DNA of 64,000 nucleotides from Jacaranda mimosifolia (lineage: Eukaryota > Streptophyta > Magnoliopsida > Lamiales > Bignoniaceae), in NCBI GenBank assembly GCA_018894105.1, contig CM032117.1:33646501-33710500 (forward strand). The letters run 5' to 3'. Positions 13,509 to 26,482 of this stretch are shown piece after piece (within the stretch, counting starts at the first letter, position 1; each line of letters starts with the position of its first letter). The translations under genes and the position numbers were made by a program. The notes below the pieces were generated by a model. It was not told where the DNA came from. It saw only the letters and a list, made by a program, of their open reading frames with translations, and did not search any database.

Positions 13509-14011
13509 GGCTTGCTTAGAGGGGACCAGTGCAAGTTAGGCATACGACCTCCCTGACATGTTGTGGGCATACAAAATAACTCCCCGAATAGCCACGGGTC
13601 ATAGCCCCTATAGTTTGGTCTACGGATCAAAGGTAGTCATCCTAACGAAACTAATACAGCATACTGCTCAAGTAATCCATTTTAATCCAATCAGAAACAC
13701 CTCAGAAAAAGAACTCAACCTGGAAACCATCAACGAGCTGCGATAGCAAGCTTACACCATAATGCAGAGATATAGATCAAAGATGGCAAAACACTACAAC
13801 AAAGGAGTTCGACCAAGAAGCTTCAAAGTAGGCGACTTTATCCTTAAAAAGTTGAAGTATCAAAGAACATGGGAAAGCTCAACTCGAAATGGGAGACACC
13901 ATACTCGGTGGTCAAGGTAGCAAAGCATAGTTCATATCGACTCGCGAACATGAATAGCAATGAGCTTCCTCGACCATGGAACGTGGTGAACTTGAAGAAA
14001 TTCTATGTGTA
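13509..14011 (+). pseudogene. Integrase C-terminal remnant
   Basis: LPDMLWAYKITPRIATGHSP, then SLVYGSKVVI, match the end of the gypsy integrase core. YNKGVRPRSFKVGDFILKKL matches its C-terminal region. In-frame stops and a frame change interrupt it. It follows the gag remnant within tens of bases, so the protease, RT, RNase H and most of integrase were lost in one deletion at about 13,510-13,550. Confidence 0.85.
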
Positions 14012-14093
14012 AAGAGACTCAAGGTCTCCATTGTATTGCAATATCTTTTCATATCAATAAAACTATGCACATTTCTACAATTCCCTGCTCGCA

Positions 14094-14520
14094 CTGCAAA
14101 ATAAAGGCTTTTAGCTCGAATTAATGGATGACTTGATCACTCAGATTCAACCCCATAATCGATGTTGGTTTCACACTGCAAAACAAAAGCTTCTAGCCTG
14201 AATTAATGAACAACTCGATCGTTCAGAGTCGACCCCGTAGTTGACGTCGGTTTCAAACTGCAAAATAAAGGTTTATAGCCTGAATTAATTAATGATTTGA
14301 TCGTTTAGAGTCGACTCCATAGTTGACGTTGATTTCAAACCACAAAACAAAGGCTTTTAGCCTAAATTAATGAACGACTTGATCATTTAAAGTTGACCTC
14401 GTAGTCAACAATGGTTTCAAACCGTAAAGCAGGGGCCTCTAGCCCAAGTTAATGAATGAGCTATTCAACCATATGGTCGACAATGGTTTCAAACCGCAAA
14501 GCAAAGGCTCTTAGTGTAAA
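14094..14520 (+). repeat. ~82-bp tandem repeats, about 6 copies, in the retrotransposon
   Basis: The unit starts near CTGCAAAATAAAGGCTTTTA, includes TGAATTAATGAACGACT and GTCGACCCCGTAGTTGACG, and ends GGTTTCAAAC. Starts fall at 14,094, 14,176, 14,258, 14,340, 14,422 and 14,494. The spacing is 82 bp four times and then 72 bp. It lies between integrase and the antisense ORF, where Tat elements often carry tandem arrays. From 14,521 to 15,089 I see only degenerate sequence. Confidence 0.85.
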
Positions 14521-15089
14521 CCAATAAGCGAATCATTTGCAGTTGAGCCATAATCAAAAAGTGAACTACTCATCTAGAATTGACTGTGAAGTCGATCCCA
14601 AAGATAAGGAATGACGAGTCGATTGAAACAAACCTGCGAACGCGAGTAAAACAGCGTTATAGCCTCAATCAAACTCGCAGTTGATGACAAAGATGCAAAT
14701 AGCATCTTAGACTAGTTTTATTATTTTCACGCCAACCGATCTCCAAATCGACGATGAACTTGTTTAAACTTAGTTCATTCGTTAAGAGATCGTTTAAAAT
14801 AATTTCTAACCATAAAGCGAGTTGCTTATATTGTTGTTTGTTAAAGTTAAACATTTGACAAGAATGACAAGTGCTAAAACTAAAATAAGTTGAACAAAAA
14901 TTGATAAAAAGGAAACATCATCAATTACACCTCAATATTCGATTAGAAAAGATGAGAGTAGCATTAATAGCACTCGCCTCGCAAGGAAACTAGAAACTTG
15001 AATTAAAAAATGCAAAAGTACAACGAGCTGAAAGCTCAGCTAGACCCAACACCTTCAGCTTGTGCACCTTGTGCACCTTTGTCGATCGC

Positions 15090-17502
15090 CTAATCGAGCT
15101 CATCACTTGAGGGAATGGGAACAACCAAGGGCGGGCTCTGAACTTCCAGCTCGGGCACAACAGCAGGGGTTGGCAGGATTGCAAGAGATGATTGAGATAG
15201 GCCCACTTCGTTGACGAGGAATGTACTCGCTAAGGAGGAGAGAAAATCAGCCAAGTTCACCTTACAGTCCCAAATGTCGAAGGCGAAGTCATTGGAAAAG
15301 CCAAACTCCTTCACCACCTTAGCAAACCTCATTTGGTACCCAGCCTCAAGCCCCGACCACGAGTGCAGCAGCAACACCCTTCTCGAGTTCACCCTCGTCG
15401 GGATCAGGATACTCCTTAACCTGTTTGTCCAGTATGGGGCTGAGACGCTCCTTTTCTTCTGGCCAAAATTGGTAACCCAAATACTCGACCTTCTTGACTG
15501 AATGCTTAAAGGCCTTTTTCGCATTGTTAAGGGAGAACAACACTGGCTTCTTGAAACGCCATGCACAACATGAACTACTGCACGGCCTCCCGCCGTATCA
15601 GGGCCAGTTTCTAAAAAAAACTCTTCCCGAGCATATTGCATGGCCGTGTTATATCCTTGAATTCGACTAGACCCATAAGCCTACTGCGCATCCAGCCTAG
15701 CCTTCATCAACAGCTCATCCATCATGCTATTCTTTGACACCGCAAGCATGAGCGATGAATCCTTTAGCTCGAGCTGCCTGTCCTTTTCATTAAGCTGCTC
15801 GATCCTCACTTGCGCAAACTCGAGCTGGGCCTTCAGCGTTTCAGCATCCCTCTAGCCCTCCTAGAGCCGATCATGGTCCCCTAACACCAACTCCGACCTC
15901 CTGTAGAAATCGTAGCCCATCTGGTTAACCTATGAAACAAATTTGATACGAAAATAAACAAGAGCAGAAAGTAAAACACTGACAAGTGACTTGATCTCGA
16001 CTAAACACTTACCATATTGGAGTAATATACTAGTGCCCTTAGTGCCCCGTCCTAGCTGAGCTCCATGAACTTTTTCTGGTTGGACGTGAAAAGACCAGCC
16101 ATTATCACCTTGACGAGCGCAGCCCCAGTCGACTTCGCTATGAGAAGTGACAAGGAGTTATGAACAGCCATGGAGCTATCGGGGCTGAAACGGGGTGAAG
16201 GTAGCTTGGGCAGTGCGAACAGTTGGTTGTCCTCCTACTGCCCAAAAAGATCATAGCCAGTCGGTTGTCTGGGGGGCCCAGCTTTTCCCTTGCCTTTATC
16301 GGCAGTAGATTTCTTTTACGTGAGTCCGCCTTGCTCGACCATCGGCCTCTTTTGTCGAGCAGAATGGCTGACACTCACCTCAGCAGTGGGTCGAGCTGGA
16401 GGAGTTACTACTCAAGTCGGTGAAGACACTACTGCAAGCAGTTTGCTTTAGGACTGTACGGCGGCCTATGCCTCGCGATGAGCCGTAGCGTTCTCTCGAC
16501 GCTCTTGATTCCTCTGCATACAAACAATCACTTGAGCTTGGGTCGTATTCATAATTTCTTCTCAATCTACCTGACAACAGCAACAAGGTTAATGTACATA
16601 CATCGACCAGAAAGATGATAATAATTAAAAAACAAAAAAACAAGCATAGGCAAACTACCTAATCGAGCATCGCATGAAAGATCTAGTTGGGCAGGCAATA
16701 AGCCTGCCAGCACCAAATTTTTCTCTTCGATATAGCCCGAAGCCTCCATCTGCCCAAACTCGACTAGATCTCTAACAAATATGTTGGGCCAACCCCATGG
16801 TATGTTGAACCTAACCTCGCTCGAGGGTTGAACAAAGAAGTACCGAGACTTCCAATTTTAACCAAAAGAAGAAAAATGGGTGACCAGGAATTTTCGACGG
16901 GGGCGTGCTGTGAGATAGTAAAAACCGAACTCCTCTTTACTCCCCGATTTGCTAGACATGGGAAGATGAAACAAGTTACTGGAGTTAGTGAAAGAAGGAG
17001 GTTGTTCATGCACATACATGAGGACGACGAAGTTGTATATAGTCGAAAAATAATTGGGCAGCAATTAGGTGATACTAACTTGAAGGCCCCTAAGGAGGTC
17101 AACTATATGTGGGGCAATCGAAAACCTAAGCCCACATTAAAGAGCATCCTCGAAGACAATGATGCAGCTGGTAGAAAGTTGGTGCATCCTGTTGACGGGA
17201 CCTGAAACAATCAGTTCGAAGTCCGAAGGAACATGGAATAAGTGCCTAATGAGGACAAGGTCCTCCTCATCTATTTTCGACACTATCTCGCTATAATGGT
17301 CGGGGGTGAACACCCAACCGCGAGAGACAAGCGGCTGGCTTGGGCCAGCCTCACCCGCGACATCAACTCGATCATCACCAGAACTACTCAAGGTCGAGTC
17401 ACTACTAGAAAAACTATCAGACCCACTAGTCGAGCCCTCGTTCGACCTCGTTTTCTCATTATCGCTCTCCCTAAGGCTACTCTCTTCGAACACATGCAAC
17501 AT
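15090..17502 (-). pseudogene. Antisense ORF (aORF) of Tat-like element, putative gypsy-type transposon domain
   Basis: Read on the minus strand, the product starts MLHVFEESSLRESDNEK and then has a serine/acidic stretch. Next comes a domain with SRGWVFTPDHYSEIVSKI, then LLPNYFSTIYNFVVLMYVHE, then GFYYLTARPRRKFLVTHFSS. This is the plant protein family annotated 'putative gypsy type transposon' (PF04195-like). A charged, probably coiled-coil C-terminal half ends near VPIPSSDELD. Stops and frame changes break it into at least four pieces (near 17,130, 16,860, 16,560 and 15,640-16,140). Its function in Tat elements is unknown to me. Confidence 0.75.
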
Positions 17503-17876
17503 ATTGAGCTCGATAAAAAAATTTATGAAACAGAAGACTTACTAGGTTGCAAGGAGCAAAAATAACTCGATAAGCGGAGGAAAGCAGTGAAAGCATGATA
17601 ATCAACCTCTCGAAATAATGTAAAAAAAAAATGAAGATTTTCACCATTCCTATTTATAGGTTTTAGTATACGGCAACCGAAGCGACTACAATAATTACCT
17701 AGTTGTTGCTTTATGCTTCACATGACCTAATGTAACACACGCATTTAATGCGCAAAAACCCTGGTTGATTTTTCAAAACTTTAGTCGACTATGTTAAGTC
17801 CTCGTCGAGGAACACCCAGTGTCTCGCAGAGTAGCTACTCTCCACTCCTTCTCGTCGATTCCCTCGTTCAGGACTC

Positions 17877-17890
17877 AAAAGTAGGGAGGA
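17877..17890 (+). promoter_or_regulatory. Polypurine tract before 3' LTR
   Basis: AAAAGTAGGGAGGA directly precedes the 3' LTR and fits a plus-strand priming site. Confidence 0.65.
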
Positions 17891-17894
17891 CTAA

Positions 17895-18664
17895 TAACAT
17901 TTGACTAGGACACAAATATGGTGCCTGGTGACCCAATTGCCTACAAGCCCAGTCTATTGGCCAGCACTCGACCTTATAGGTTTTATCTGTTGAAGCAAAG
18001 CACCGATGTTCACCTTATCGATCAAATCCTAGTCAACCCAAGCCTAGAGGCACATTCTCTCATTCGACCTGTAAGGTTTAACCATGGTGAGATTACGCCT
18101 TGTCGATTAGAGCCTGATAACGTATCATGCAGAATTATTCACCTCAACCAGGGAGTTCGAGCCAAGGCGACAGCCTTTTAGCCACATTGAAGGCATGCCC
18201 TTGCATTAATGGCGCATGCCACCACAGTACTACCTTTTCTAAACAGCTCCTGGTTAGTACGCGCCACCTATGTACCAACATACCCTAGGTCGCACCACCT
18301 GGAATAGTACACAAGGAGGAGAAGACTTCAAAGCTCTCAAATAAGTACAAAAGCCATTCCTGCTCCACGAGGGCACTGAGTCATATCAACCCCATTGAGA
18401 AGGCTATAAATATGCCATTACCAACGTTTAGCAAGGTATGCCATTCATTACTCTAAAGCCCTCACTCTGCTGCTCTATTCCCCAGTCGATATATACTAAC
18501 TTGAGCGTCAAAGTGCCTTAGCTGAGGTGCCCTCGGCTAGCTTGACGTTTGCTGTTAATCGCAGAATTTGACCCCCATTACATCAAAACAATCTCCTCGA
18601 CCTCCACCAGGTCGACCACACTGGACCTTAGCCTAACATCCTAGCTAATTAGTTTTTACCCTCA
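17895..18664 (+). repeat. 3' LTR
   Basis: It is the direct repeat of 11,734-12,474. It begins TAACATTTGACTAGGACA (the expected TG is mutated to TA) and ends TTTTTACCCTCA. It is about 770 bp, with about 30 bp more than the 5' copy. Confidence 0.87.
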
Positions 18665-19426
18665 TTAATATCCATGCAATAATGTGCATTATAATCAAAT
18701 TTTATATAAATAAATAAGATATACATGAAGAATACTGCTACCATTGAATTAACAATTTTATACAAACTTTTTCAGTGAAGACGTAAGTGGAATCCATAGA
18801 TTATATGAATTGGAATATCTTCTTTTTTTCATTTTTTGTGACACGATAACAAATGTTATTTAATGTTGCTAAAAAGAAAAGGACAAACCAAATTTCCTTC
18901 TATAAATCCCAAATTATTATTATCCAAAATTTTCACAACTAAAATCAGGCAGCCCAATCTTTTTGTGAAACAAATCTCATGATATAATTAACTTAATTTT
19001 TATTAATCCCAAAAATCAAGATTTTCTTTGTTTGTATTTTGGGTGAATTGTGAATTTTTTTTTGGAAAAAGATGTTTTAAAAAGTGGTTTGGGGGAATGC
19101 CATAGTTGTTTATTTTGTTTTGGAAATAAATGGACTTGCGGAGAATATCTCGAGAAAAATTATTTGTTTAAAAGTGTTATGAGATTACGCAAATTTTATT
19201 ATAAATACCACATCAGTCTTTTTCTTATTGAGCTAATGGATTGAAAAGAATATTTTAATATAAATTATAAATATGTATGTGGAGATGGAATAATTGGTGT
19301 GTGTGTGTATATATATATATACACTGGCAGTAGTGGCATATGATATCCACACACATCAAATATGTTTTGAATATTAAAAGCATTATTATGGATTATATCA
19401 TATGTTCACCGTACGTAGACATTCTA
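18665..19426. other. AT-rich spacer between retrotransposon and giant MULE
   Basis: No gene is recognisable. It includes a short (TG)n(TA)n microsatellite at about 19,299-19,322. ORFs here are short and look like chance. Confidence 0.5.
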
Positions 19427-19600
19427 GATTAATAGAAAAATAATAGATACCAATAAGGGGCACTTATTTAAAAGTACCAAAAGCACTTTCTCATTTTGTG
19501 ATCAGTCCCCATTTGATTTTGTTTAGAATAAGCTCCCTAGTTTTGTTAAAACTTTAGAGATTACTCCCTACTCATTTGATTTGACAAAAATGCCCTTAAG
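19427..19600 (+). repeat. Left terminal inverted repeat of MULE-1
   Basis: It pairs in inverted orientation with 37,215-37,355. Shared blocks include GTGATCAGTCCCCATTTGAT here and TGATCAGTTCCTATTTGA at the other end. It precedes the transposase start at 19,881 by about 280 bp. Confidence 0.75.
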
Positions 19601-19880
19601 TATAATATTATTCACTCATTTGTTTTCACTTATTCATCATCCACACAAGCAAACAGTAAACCCTAGCATATGTACTTTCATTACCAGAAATAGAAAACGC
19701 ATCAAGCTCCACGGCGGGAACAAGAATAATCTTCGGAGCCAAAAACCACCAACCCCACATCTGCATTGTCTTCTTCTCTTTTTATTTTCATCATTTTTGA
19801 GTTTCTTTTTCTTCTTCTTCATCTTTTTCTTCTTCTCAGTTTCTTCTCAGTTGTTCTGAGTTTCTTCTATTTTTCTGACA

Positions 19881-22800
19881 ATGTCAACCAGTAGTGAAAC
19901 AGGAGTGTTCAATCAAGTGTTGGGGAGTTGCCGCTACAAAGACGAGTTCCATATAATGTCAATTAAGGATGGTATGACTTTAATGGACATGTACATTAAT
20001 CTCGCAAGAAAATGGAGTGAAATCAACGTCGAGCTCTTTAGTTTGCAATAATAGCTCCACATCAAAGATTGTACGCGACTTTGACTAATGACGACGATGT
20101 CATGAAAATCGTCTTACTGCATTTGACATTGAAGATGAACATTGTTGACATCCTGGTAAACTGAAATGATGAATCAAGCAACAGTGCAAGGAAGAGCAGT
20201 GATGTTTTAAAGTAATACTTTTTACAAAATCTAAATTGTACTGCAGTTTGTAAATTTTTGTACCTGAAGTGTTCAGAAATTGTACTCTGTTTATTTGAAA
20301 ATCTTTCTCTACTTGGATCATTCTACATTATATTTCACTACAAATAAAATTGTACTTCATTTCACAAAAATTATACTTTAATATGTAAGTTTTATACTTC
20401 AAATGTTCTACTAATTGATTATTCAAAATTGTATTGCAACTTCTAGTGGTTTATACTTGAAGTGTTCCCAAACTAAACGTCTTCTATCTAAAATTAAATT
20501 TTTGATTTTCTAAAATTATACTTCATTTTATACTTCAAGTGTTCTATTAATGGATTATCCAAAATCATACTGCAATTGCTAAATTTTATACTTCAGGAGT
20601 TTCGAAATTACACTTCACTTTATCTAAAATTGTACTTTTGTTTTTATGAAACTATACTTCTTTTTATACATCATTTTACCTAAACTTGTACTCTAATCAT
20701 TGAAGTTCTATACTTCAAGTGTTCTGAAATTGTACTTCATTTTATGTAAACTTGTACTTGAATTATCTGAATCTATTATTTAAGTTTTATACTTCAAGTC
20801 TTCTACTAATGAATTATCCAAAATCGTACTACAATTGCTAAGGATTTATACTTCAAGTGTTCCAAAATTGTACTTCTTTTTTCTAAAATTATACTTCATT
20901 TTACCTAAATCTGTACTCTATTCATTGAAATTCTACACTTCATGTGTTCTGAAATTGTACTTCATTTTATCTAAACTTGTACTTCAGTTATCTGAATATA
21001 TTATTTAACCTTCAAATGTTCTACTAATGGATTATCCAAAAATTGTACTGCAATTGCGAAGGTTTTATACCTCGGGAGTTCCAAAATTATATTTCACTTT
21101 ATCTAAAATTGTATTGCAATTGATAAGTTTTATACTTCATGTGTTCTGAAACTGTACTTCATTATATCTAAACTTGTACTTAAATTATTTGAATCTATTT
21201 TTTCTGAAATTGTACTTTTTTTATATAAAACTGTACTTCTATTTTCTGAAATTGTACTTTATTTTACCTAAATCTGTACTCTATTCATTGAAGTTTTATA
21301 CTTCAGGAATTCTGAAATTGTACTTCATTTTATCTAAACTTGTACTTCAGTTATCTGAATATGTTATTTAAGCTTCAAGTATTCTACTAATGGATTATCC
21401 AAAAATTGTACTGTAATTGCTAAGGTTTTATAGTTCAGGAGTTCTGAAATTGTACTTCACTTTATCTAAAATTGGACTGCAATTGCTAAGATTTTATACT
21501 TCATGTGTTTTGAAATTGTACTTCATTATATATAAACTTGTACTTTAATTATCTGAATCTATTATTTCTGAAATTGTACTTCTTTTTATATAGAATTGTA
21601 CTTCTATTTTTGGAAATTATACTTTATTTTACCTAAACTTGTACTCTATTCATTGAAGCTTTATACTTCAGGTGTTCTAAAATTTTACTTCATTTTATCA
21701 AAACTTGTACTTTAGTTATCTGAATATATTATTTAAGCTTCAGGTGTTCTACTAATGGATTATCCAAAATTGTACTACAATTGCTAAGGTTTTATAGTTC
21801 AGGAGTTCTGAAATTGTATTTCACTTTATCTAAAATTGTACTGCAATTGCTAAGATATTATATTTCATGTGTTCTGAAATTGTACTTCATTATATCTAAA
21901 CTTGTACCTCAATTATCTAAATCTATTATTTCTGAAATTGTACTTCTTTTTATATAGAATTGTACTTTCATTTTCTAAAATTATACTTCATCTTACCTAA
22001 ACCTGTACTATTTTCATTGAAGTTCATACTTCAGGTGTTTTGAAATTGTACTTCATTTTATCTAAACTTGTACTTCAGTTATCTAAATATATTTTTAAGC
22101 TTCAAGTGTTCTACTAATAGATTATCCAAAATTGTACTACAATTGCTAAGGTTTTATACTTCAGGAGTTTTGAAATTGTACTTCACTTTATCTAAAATTG
22201 TACTGCAATTGCTAAGATCTTATACTTCATGTGTTCTAAAATTGTACTTCATTATATCTAAACTTGTACTTCAATTATCTGAATCTATTATTTTTGAAAT
22301 TGTACTTCTTTTTATATAGAATTATACTTCTATTTTCTGAAATTATACTTCATCTTACCTAAACCTGTACTCTATTCATTGAAGTTCTATGCTTCGGGTG
22401 TTTTGAAATTGTACTTCATTTTATTTAAACTTGTACTTTAGTTATCTAAATATATTATTTAAGCTTCAAGTGTTCTATTAATGGATTATCCAAAATTGTA
22501 CTACAATTGCTAAGGTTTTATACTTCAGGAGTTTTGAAATTGTACTTCACTTTATCTAAAATTGTACTACAATTGCTAAGATTTTATACTTCATGTGTTC
22601 TGAAATTGTACTTCATTATATCTAAACTTGTACTTCAATTATCTGAATCTATTATTTCTGAAATTGTACTTCTTTTTATATAGAATTGTACTTCTGTTTT
22701 CTAAAATTACACTTCATTTTACCTAAACTTATACTCTATTCATTGAAGCTTTATACTTCAGGTATTCTAAAATTTTACTTCATTTTATCAAAACTTGTAC

Positions 22801-25800
22801 TTTAGTTATCTGAATATATTATTTAAGCTTCAAGTGTTCTAGTAATGGATTATCCAAAATTGTACTGCAATTGCTAAGGTTTTATACTTCGGGAGTTTTG
22901 AAATTGTACTTCACTTTATCTAAAATTGTACTGCAATTGCTAAGATTTTATACTCATGTGTTCTGAATTTGCACTTCATTATATCTAAACTTGTACTTCA
23001 ATTATCTGAATCTATTATTTCTGAAATTGTACTTCTTTTTATATAGAATTGTACTTCTATTTTCTGAAATTATACTTCATATTACCTAAACATGTACTTT
23101 ATTCATTGAAGTTCTATGTTTCACGTGTTCTGAAATTGTACTTCATTTTATTTAAACTTGTACTTCAATTATCTGAATATATTATTTAAGCTTCAAGTGT
23201 TCTACTAATTGATTATCCAAAAATTGTACTGTAATTGCTAAGGTATTATACTTCAGGAGTTCTGAAATTGTACTTCACTTGTCTAAAATTGTACTATAAT
23301 TGCTAAGATTTTATACTTCATGTGTTCTGAAATTGTACTTCATTTTATCTGAACTTGTACTTCAATTATCTGAATCTATTATTTTAGTTTTATACTTCAA
23401 GTGTTCTACTAATGGACTATCTAAAATCGTACTACAATTGCTAAGGTTTTATACTTCAGAAGTTTTGAAATTGTACTTCACTTATCTAAAATTGTACTGC
23501 AATTGCTAGGATTTTATACTTCAAGTGTTCTAAAATTTTACTTCATTTTATTAAATTTGTACTTCAATTGTTTGAATCTAAATTTCAATTATCTGAATCT
23601 ATTATTTTAGTTTTATACTTCAAGTGTTTTGAAATTATACTTCAAGTGTTTTGAAATTATACTTCTATTTTTTGAAATTATACTTCATTTTACCAAAATC
23701 TGTACTCTATTATTCATTGAAGTTATATACTTTAGGTGTTCTAAAATTGTACTTCATTTTACTAAACTTGTACTTCAGTTATCTGAATCTATTATTTAAA
23801 TCTTCAAGTGTTCTACTAATGAATTATCCAAAAATTGTACTGCAATTGTTAAGTTTTTATACCTCAGGAGTTCTAAAATTGTACTTCACTTTGTCTAAAA
23901 TTATACTGCAATTGCTAAGATTTTATACTTCAGGTATTCCAAAATTGTACTTCATTTTATATAAACTTGTATTTCGATTATCTAAAACTATTGTTTAAGT
24001 TTTATACGTTAGGTGTTCTACTAATGGATTATCCAAAATCGTATTGCAATTGTTCTAAAATTGTACTTCTGTTTTCTGAAATTATACTTTATTTTACCTA
24101 AACATGTACTCTATTCAATGAAGTTCTATACTTCAGGAGTTCTGAAATTGTACTTCATTTTATCTAAACTTGTACTTCAGTTATCTGAATCTATTATTTA
24201 AGCTTCAAGTGTTCTACTAATGGATTATCCAAAAATTGTACTGCAATTGCTAAGGTTTTATACCTCAGGAGTTCTGAAATTGTACTTCACTTTATCTAAA
24301 ATTATACTTAACCTTTTACGTAAAAGTGTACTACATTATTTAAGTTTTATAAATTTCTATTAATTTTTATACTTCATTTTACCTAAAGTTCTATACTTTA
24401 AGTGCTTTACTTATTGATTATCCAAAATTGTACTACAAGTGCTAGCATTTTATACTTCTATTGTTTCTAAAATTGTACTTCATTTACTTGAAATTATACC
24501 ACCATGCATAATTGCTCTACATATTTTACTTTATTTTACCTAAAATTGTACTTCATTTGTCAACCTTAAGGGATATAGTCAAGGAGGAAATTTGTTCGAC
24601 CAATGCATCGCACAATAAATTGGCTTTAATTAGCAACTCAATTGATGCATGGAGGAATTGCCTATATGGAAAAGGTCAAACATTCAAGGATGCTCAGGAG
24701 TTCAGAATTACGCTTAAGAATTATATGATATCTACTTTGCGGTCATTTAAATACAAAAGAAAAATGACAACAAAAAAGTCATAGCCGTTTGCAATGATAA
24801 AAATTGCAAATGGAGAATCTATGCATTAATGCATGAGGTTGATAAATTATTTGGCATTCGAAAATGCAATCTATAGCACACATGTGGTGAGGCTAATCTT
24901 TGGACAAGGGGACATCCTAAAGCCGATTTCGCTTGGGTTGCTAACATAGTGAAGGATAAATTGAGATCAGAGCCATGTTATCGGCCCTCTACCATATTGA
25001 AAGATATCCATAGAGAATACGGTGTGGAACTTAGGTACCAGAAAGCATGGATAGGTAAGGAATTAGCTATGCATAATATCCACGGAGCTAAGAAGGGATC
25101 TTATGATAAGTTGATGTGGTACTGTCATGTTGTGAAGAGGACAAACCCTAAAAGTATTGCAGACTGTGAGATAGACCCAATTAGTCAAAAAAAATGTCGG
25201 CTATTTATATGTTTCAATGCCTGCCTTATTAGTTTTCTCAGGGGATACAGGCCGTTGATATTCTTAGACGGCACCCATATCAAAATAAATACAAAGTGCT
25301 TACTCAATGCTATCAATAAGGATGTTAATGATGACTTATTCACGCTAGCATATGCAGTTGTTGACTCTGAAAATGATATTAATTGGAAGTGGTTCTGTTT
25401 TAAGCTAAGAAGTGTCTTAGATTCTCAATATCCGCCTAGCTTATCAAGGTTTACTTTCTTCTCCAATCGACATCCATGTCTTCTTAAGGTCATCCCCATG
25501 ATATTTCCCGATAACCACTATGCATATTGCTTGAGACACTTAGTAGATAACTTTAAGAAACAATTAAGAACTTTATCTTTGCTTGTGAAACAATTATGTG
25601 AAATAAACTCTAGATCATAACATTTAGCACATTACTGATCTATTATTTTAAATTCAGGTATTAAGGAAGTACCCTCAACATAATAAAAAATATTGGTGTT
25701 CTGTTTTTATGAAAGCTGTATATGCTCCTACAGGGCAGGAGTATATACGACATATAGACATCATCTTGGAGTCATTGCTGCTTGCCAGAGACTTTATTAT

Positions 25801-26482
25801 GCATCTGACTCACAATGTTGGGAAAATTCCTTATTCAGTTGAGATCGATGAGGGGTAATAAACAATAATTAAGCAGAATATTGGAATAATTGGGTTAAAC
25901 CAGCCCGATTTATGCCCGCTGCAGCCATGGTTGATCACATATTCATGTAAATAATGGTTATGATGCATGATCGATGAGAAGAATCTCATAAGACGGTTGG
26001 TCAATTATGTCCCAAGCAAGAGAAAAAGTTGGCGATCAATCATATGCGTTCTCGTAACTTTAAAGTTGTCATGTCTAGCAGTTGGAGCTTTGAGGTGATT
26101 GAGCAAGATAAATCGTATGTTGTAGATTTACATAGCAAGGTTTGTTCGTGCAGAGCATGGCAAATTGAAAAATACCATGCAAACATGCTTGTACTTATAT
26201 CGAGTCAAAGTCACTGTCACCGTATCACTTTACCGATCAATACTACCTAGTTGAGATATATCAACAAGCATACCAAGCAGTGATAACCCTATTCCTATGT
26301 ATGATAGGCATGTGTTCCCTCTAGATGAAGATGGCATCATTAATGCACTTGATTGCCGATCTCAGCTTGGGCGTAGAAGGACACAAAGGATTCCATCACA
26401 AATTGAGAAACGTGTAATTAAATGTAACATGTGTAGTAGAACAAGGCATAATCGTCGAACCTGCAAAGAATCAGTAAACTAG
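19881..26482 (+). pseudogene. MuDR-type MULE transposase, broken; giant first intron
   Basis: Exon 1 (19,881-20,155) starts MSTSSETGVFNQVLGS and, after a frameshift near 20,050, continues TLTNDDDVMKIVLLHL to a GT donor: a PB1-like N-terminal module. An intron of about 4.4 kb filled by a tandem array ends near 24,570. Then come the MuDR zinc-binding region (DAWRNCLYGKGQTFKDAQEF, CKWRIYA; frameshift near 24,765 and a stop near 24,877), the transposase core (24,949-25,620; IFLDGTHIK with the first catalytic Asp), a short intron and the third acidic residue in AEYWNNW. A SWIM zinc finger (CSCRAWQ) and a zinc knuckle (CNMC..RHNRRTC) finish it. The second catalytic Asp is Asn (FSNRHPCLLK). A one-base loss near 26,160 destroys the SWIM CxH pair. 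It is not an active transposase. Confidence 0.87.
20215..24540 (+). repeat. Minisatellite array A (364-bp higher-order unit) in transposase intron
   Basis: The array is built of short variants such as AAATTGTACTTCATTTTATC and TTATACTTCAGGTGTTCTG. These are organised in a higher-order unit of about 364 bp: GGTTTTATA-type landmarks fall at 21,061, 21,424, 21,788, 22,150, 22,514, 22,878 and 23,242. GTAC recurs every few tens of bases. It is confined to the intron between the PB1-like exon and the main transposase exons. ORFs in it are chance by-products of the repeat. Confidence 0.9.

Larger units (their letters stand above)
11734..18664 (+). mobile_element. Decayed, internally deleted Tat-lineage Ty3/gypsy LTR retrotransposon
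   Basis: Two long direct repeats (11,734-12,474 and 17,895-18,664) flank gag and integrase remnants, an ~82-bp tandem array and a long antisense ORF. A primer-binding-like site follows the 5' LTR and a purine tract precedes the 3' LTR. The antisense ORF with a 'putative gypsy type transposon' domain and the tandem repeats downstream of pol are hallmarks of the Tat (Retand/Ogre) lineage. Protease, reverse transcriptase and RNase H are absent: gag runs almost directly into the end of integrase. The LTRs differ at many sites and by an indel of about 30 bp, so the insertion is old. No matching 5-bp target duplication is visible. Confidence 0.9.

Noticed and set aside
11729..18669. 5-bp target-site duplication of the LTR element
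   Set aside because: CCCAA before the 5' LTR and TTAAT after the 3' LTR do not match; flanks have decayed or the boundaries are off by a few bases.
20215..24540. Several ORFs of 60-115 codons with LKLYFxLSKxVLQL-like repeats
   Set aside because: They are translations of minisatellite array A; the same words recur with the repeat period and have no family match.
20215..24540. Array A as a centromeric or stand-alone satellite
   Set aside because: It is bounded on both sides by exons of one transposase gene with a GT donor at 20,156, so it is intronic to the MULE.
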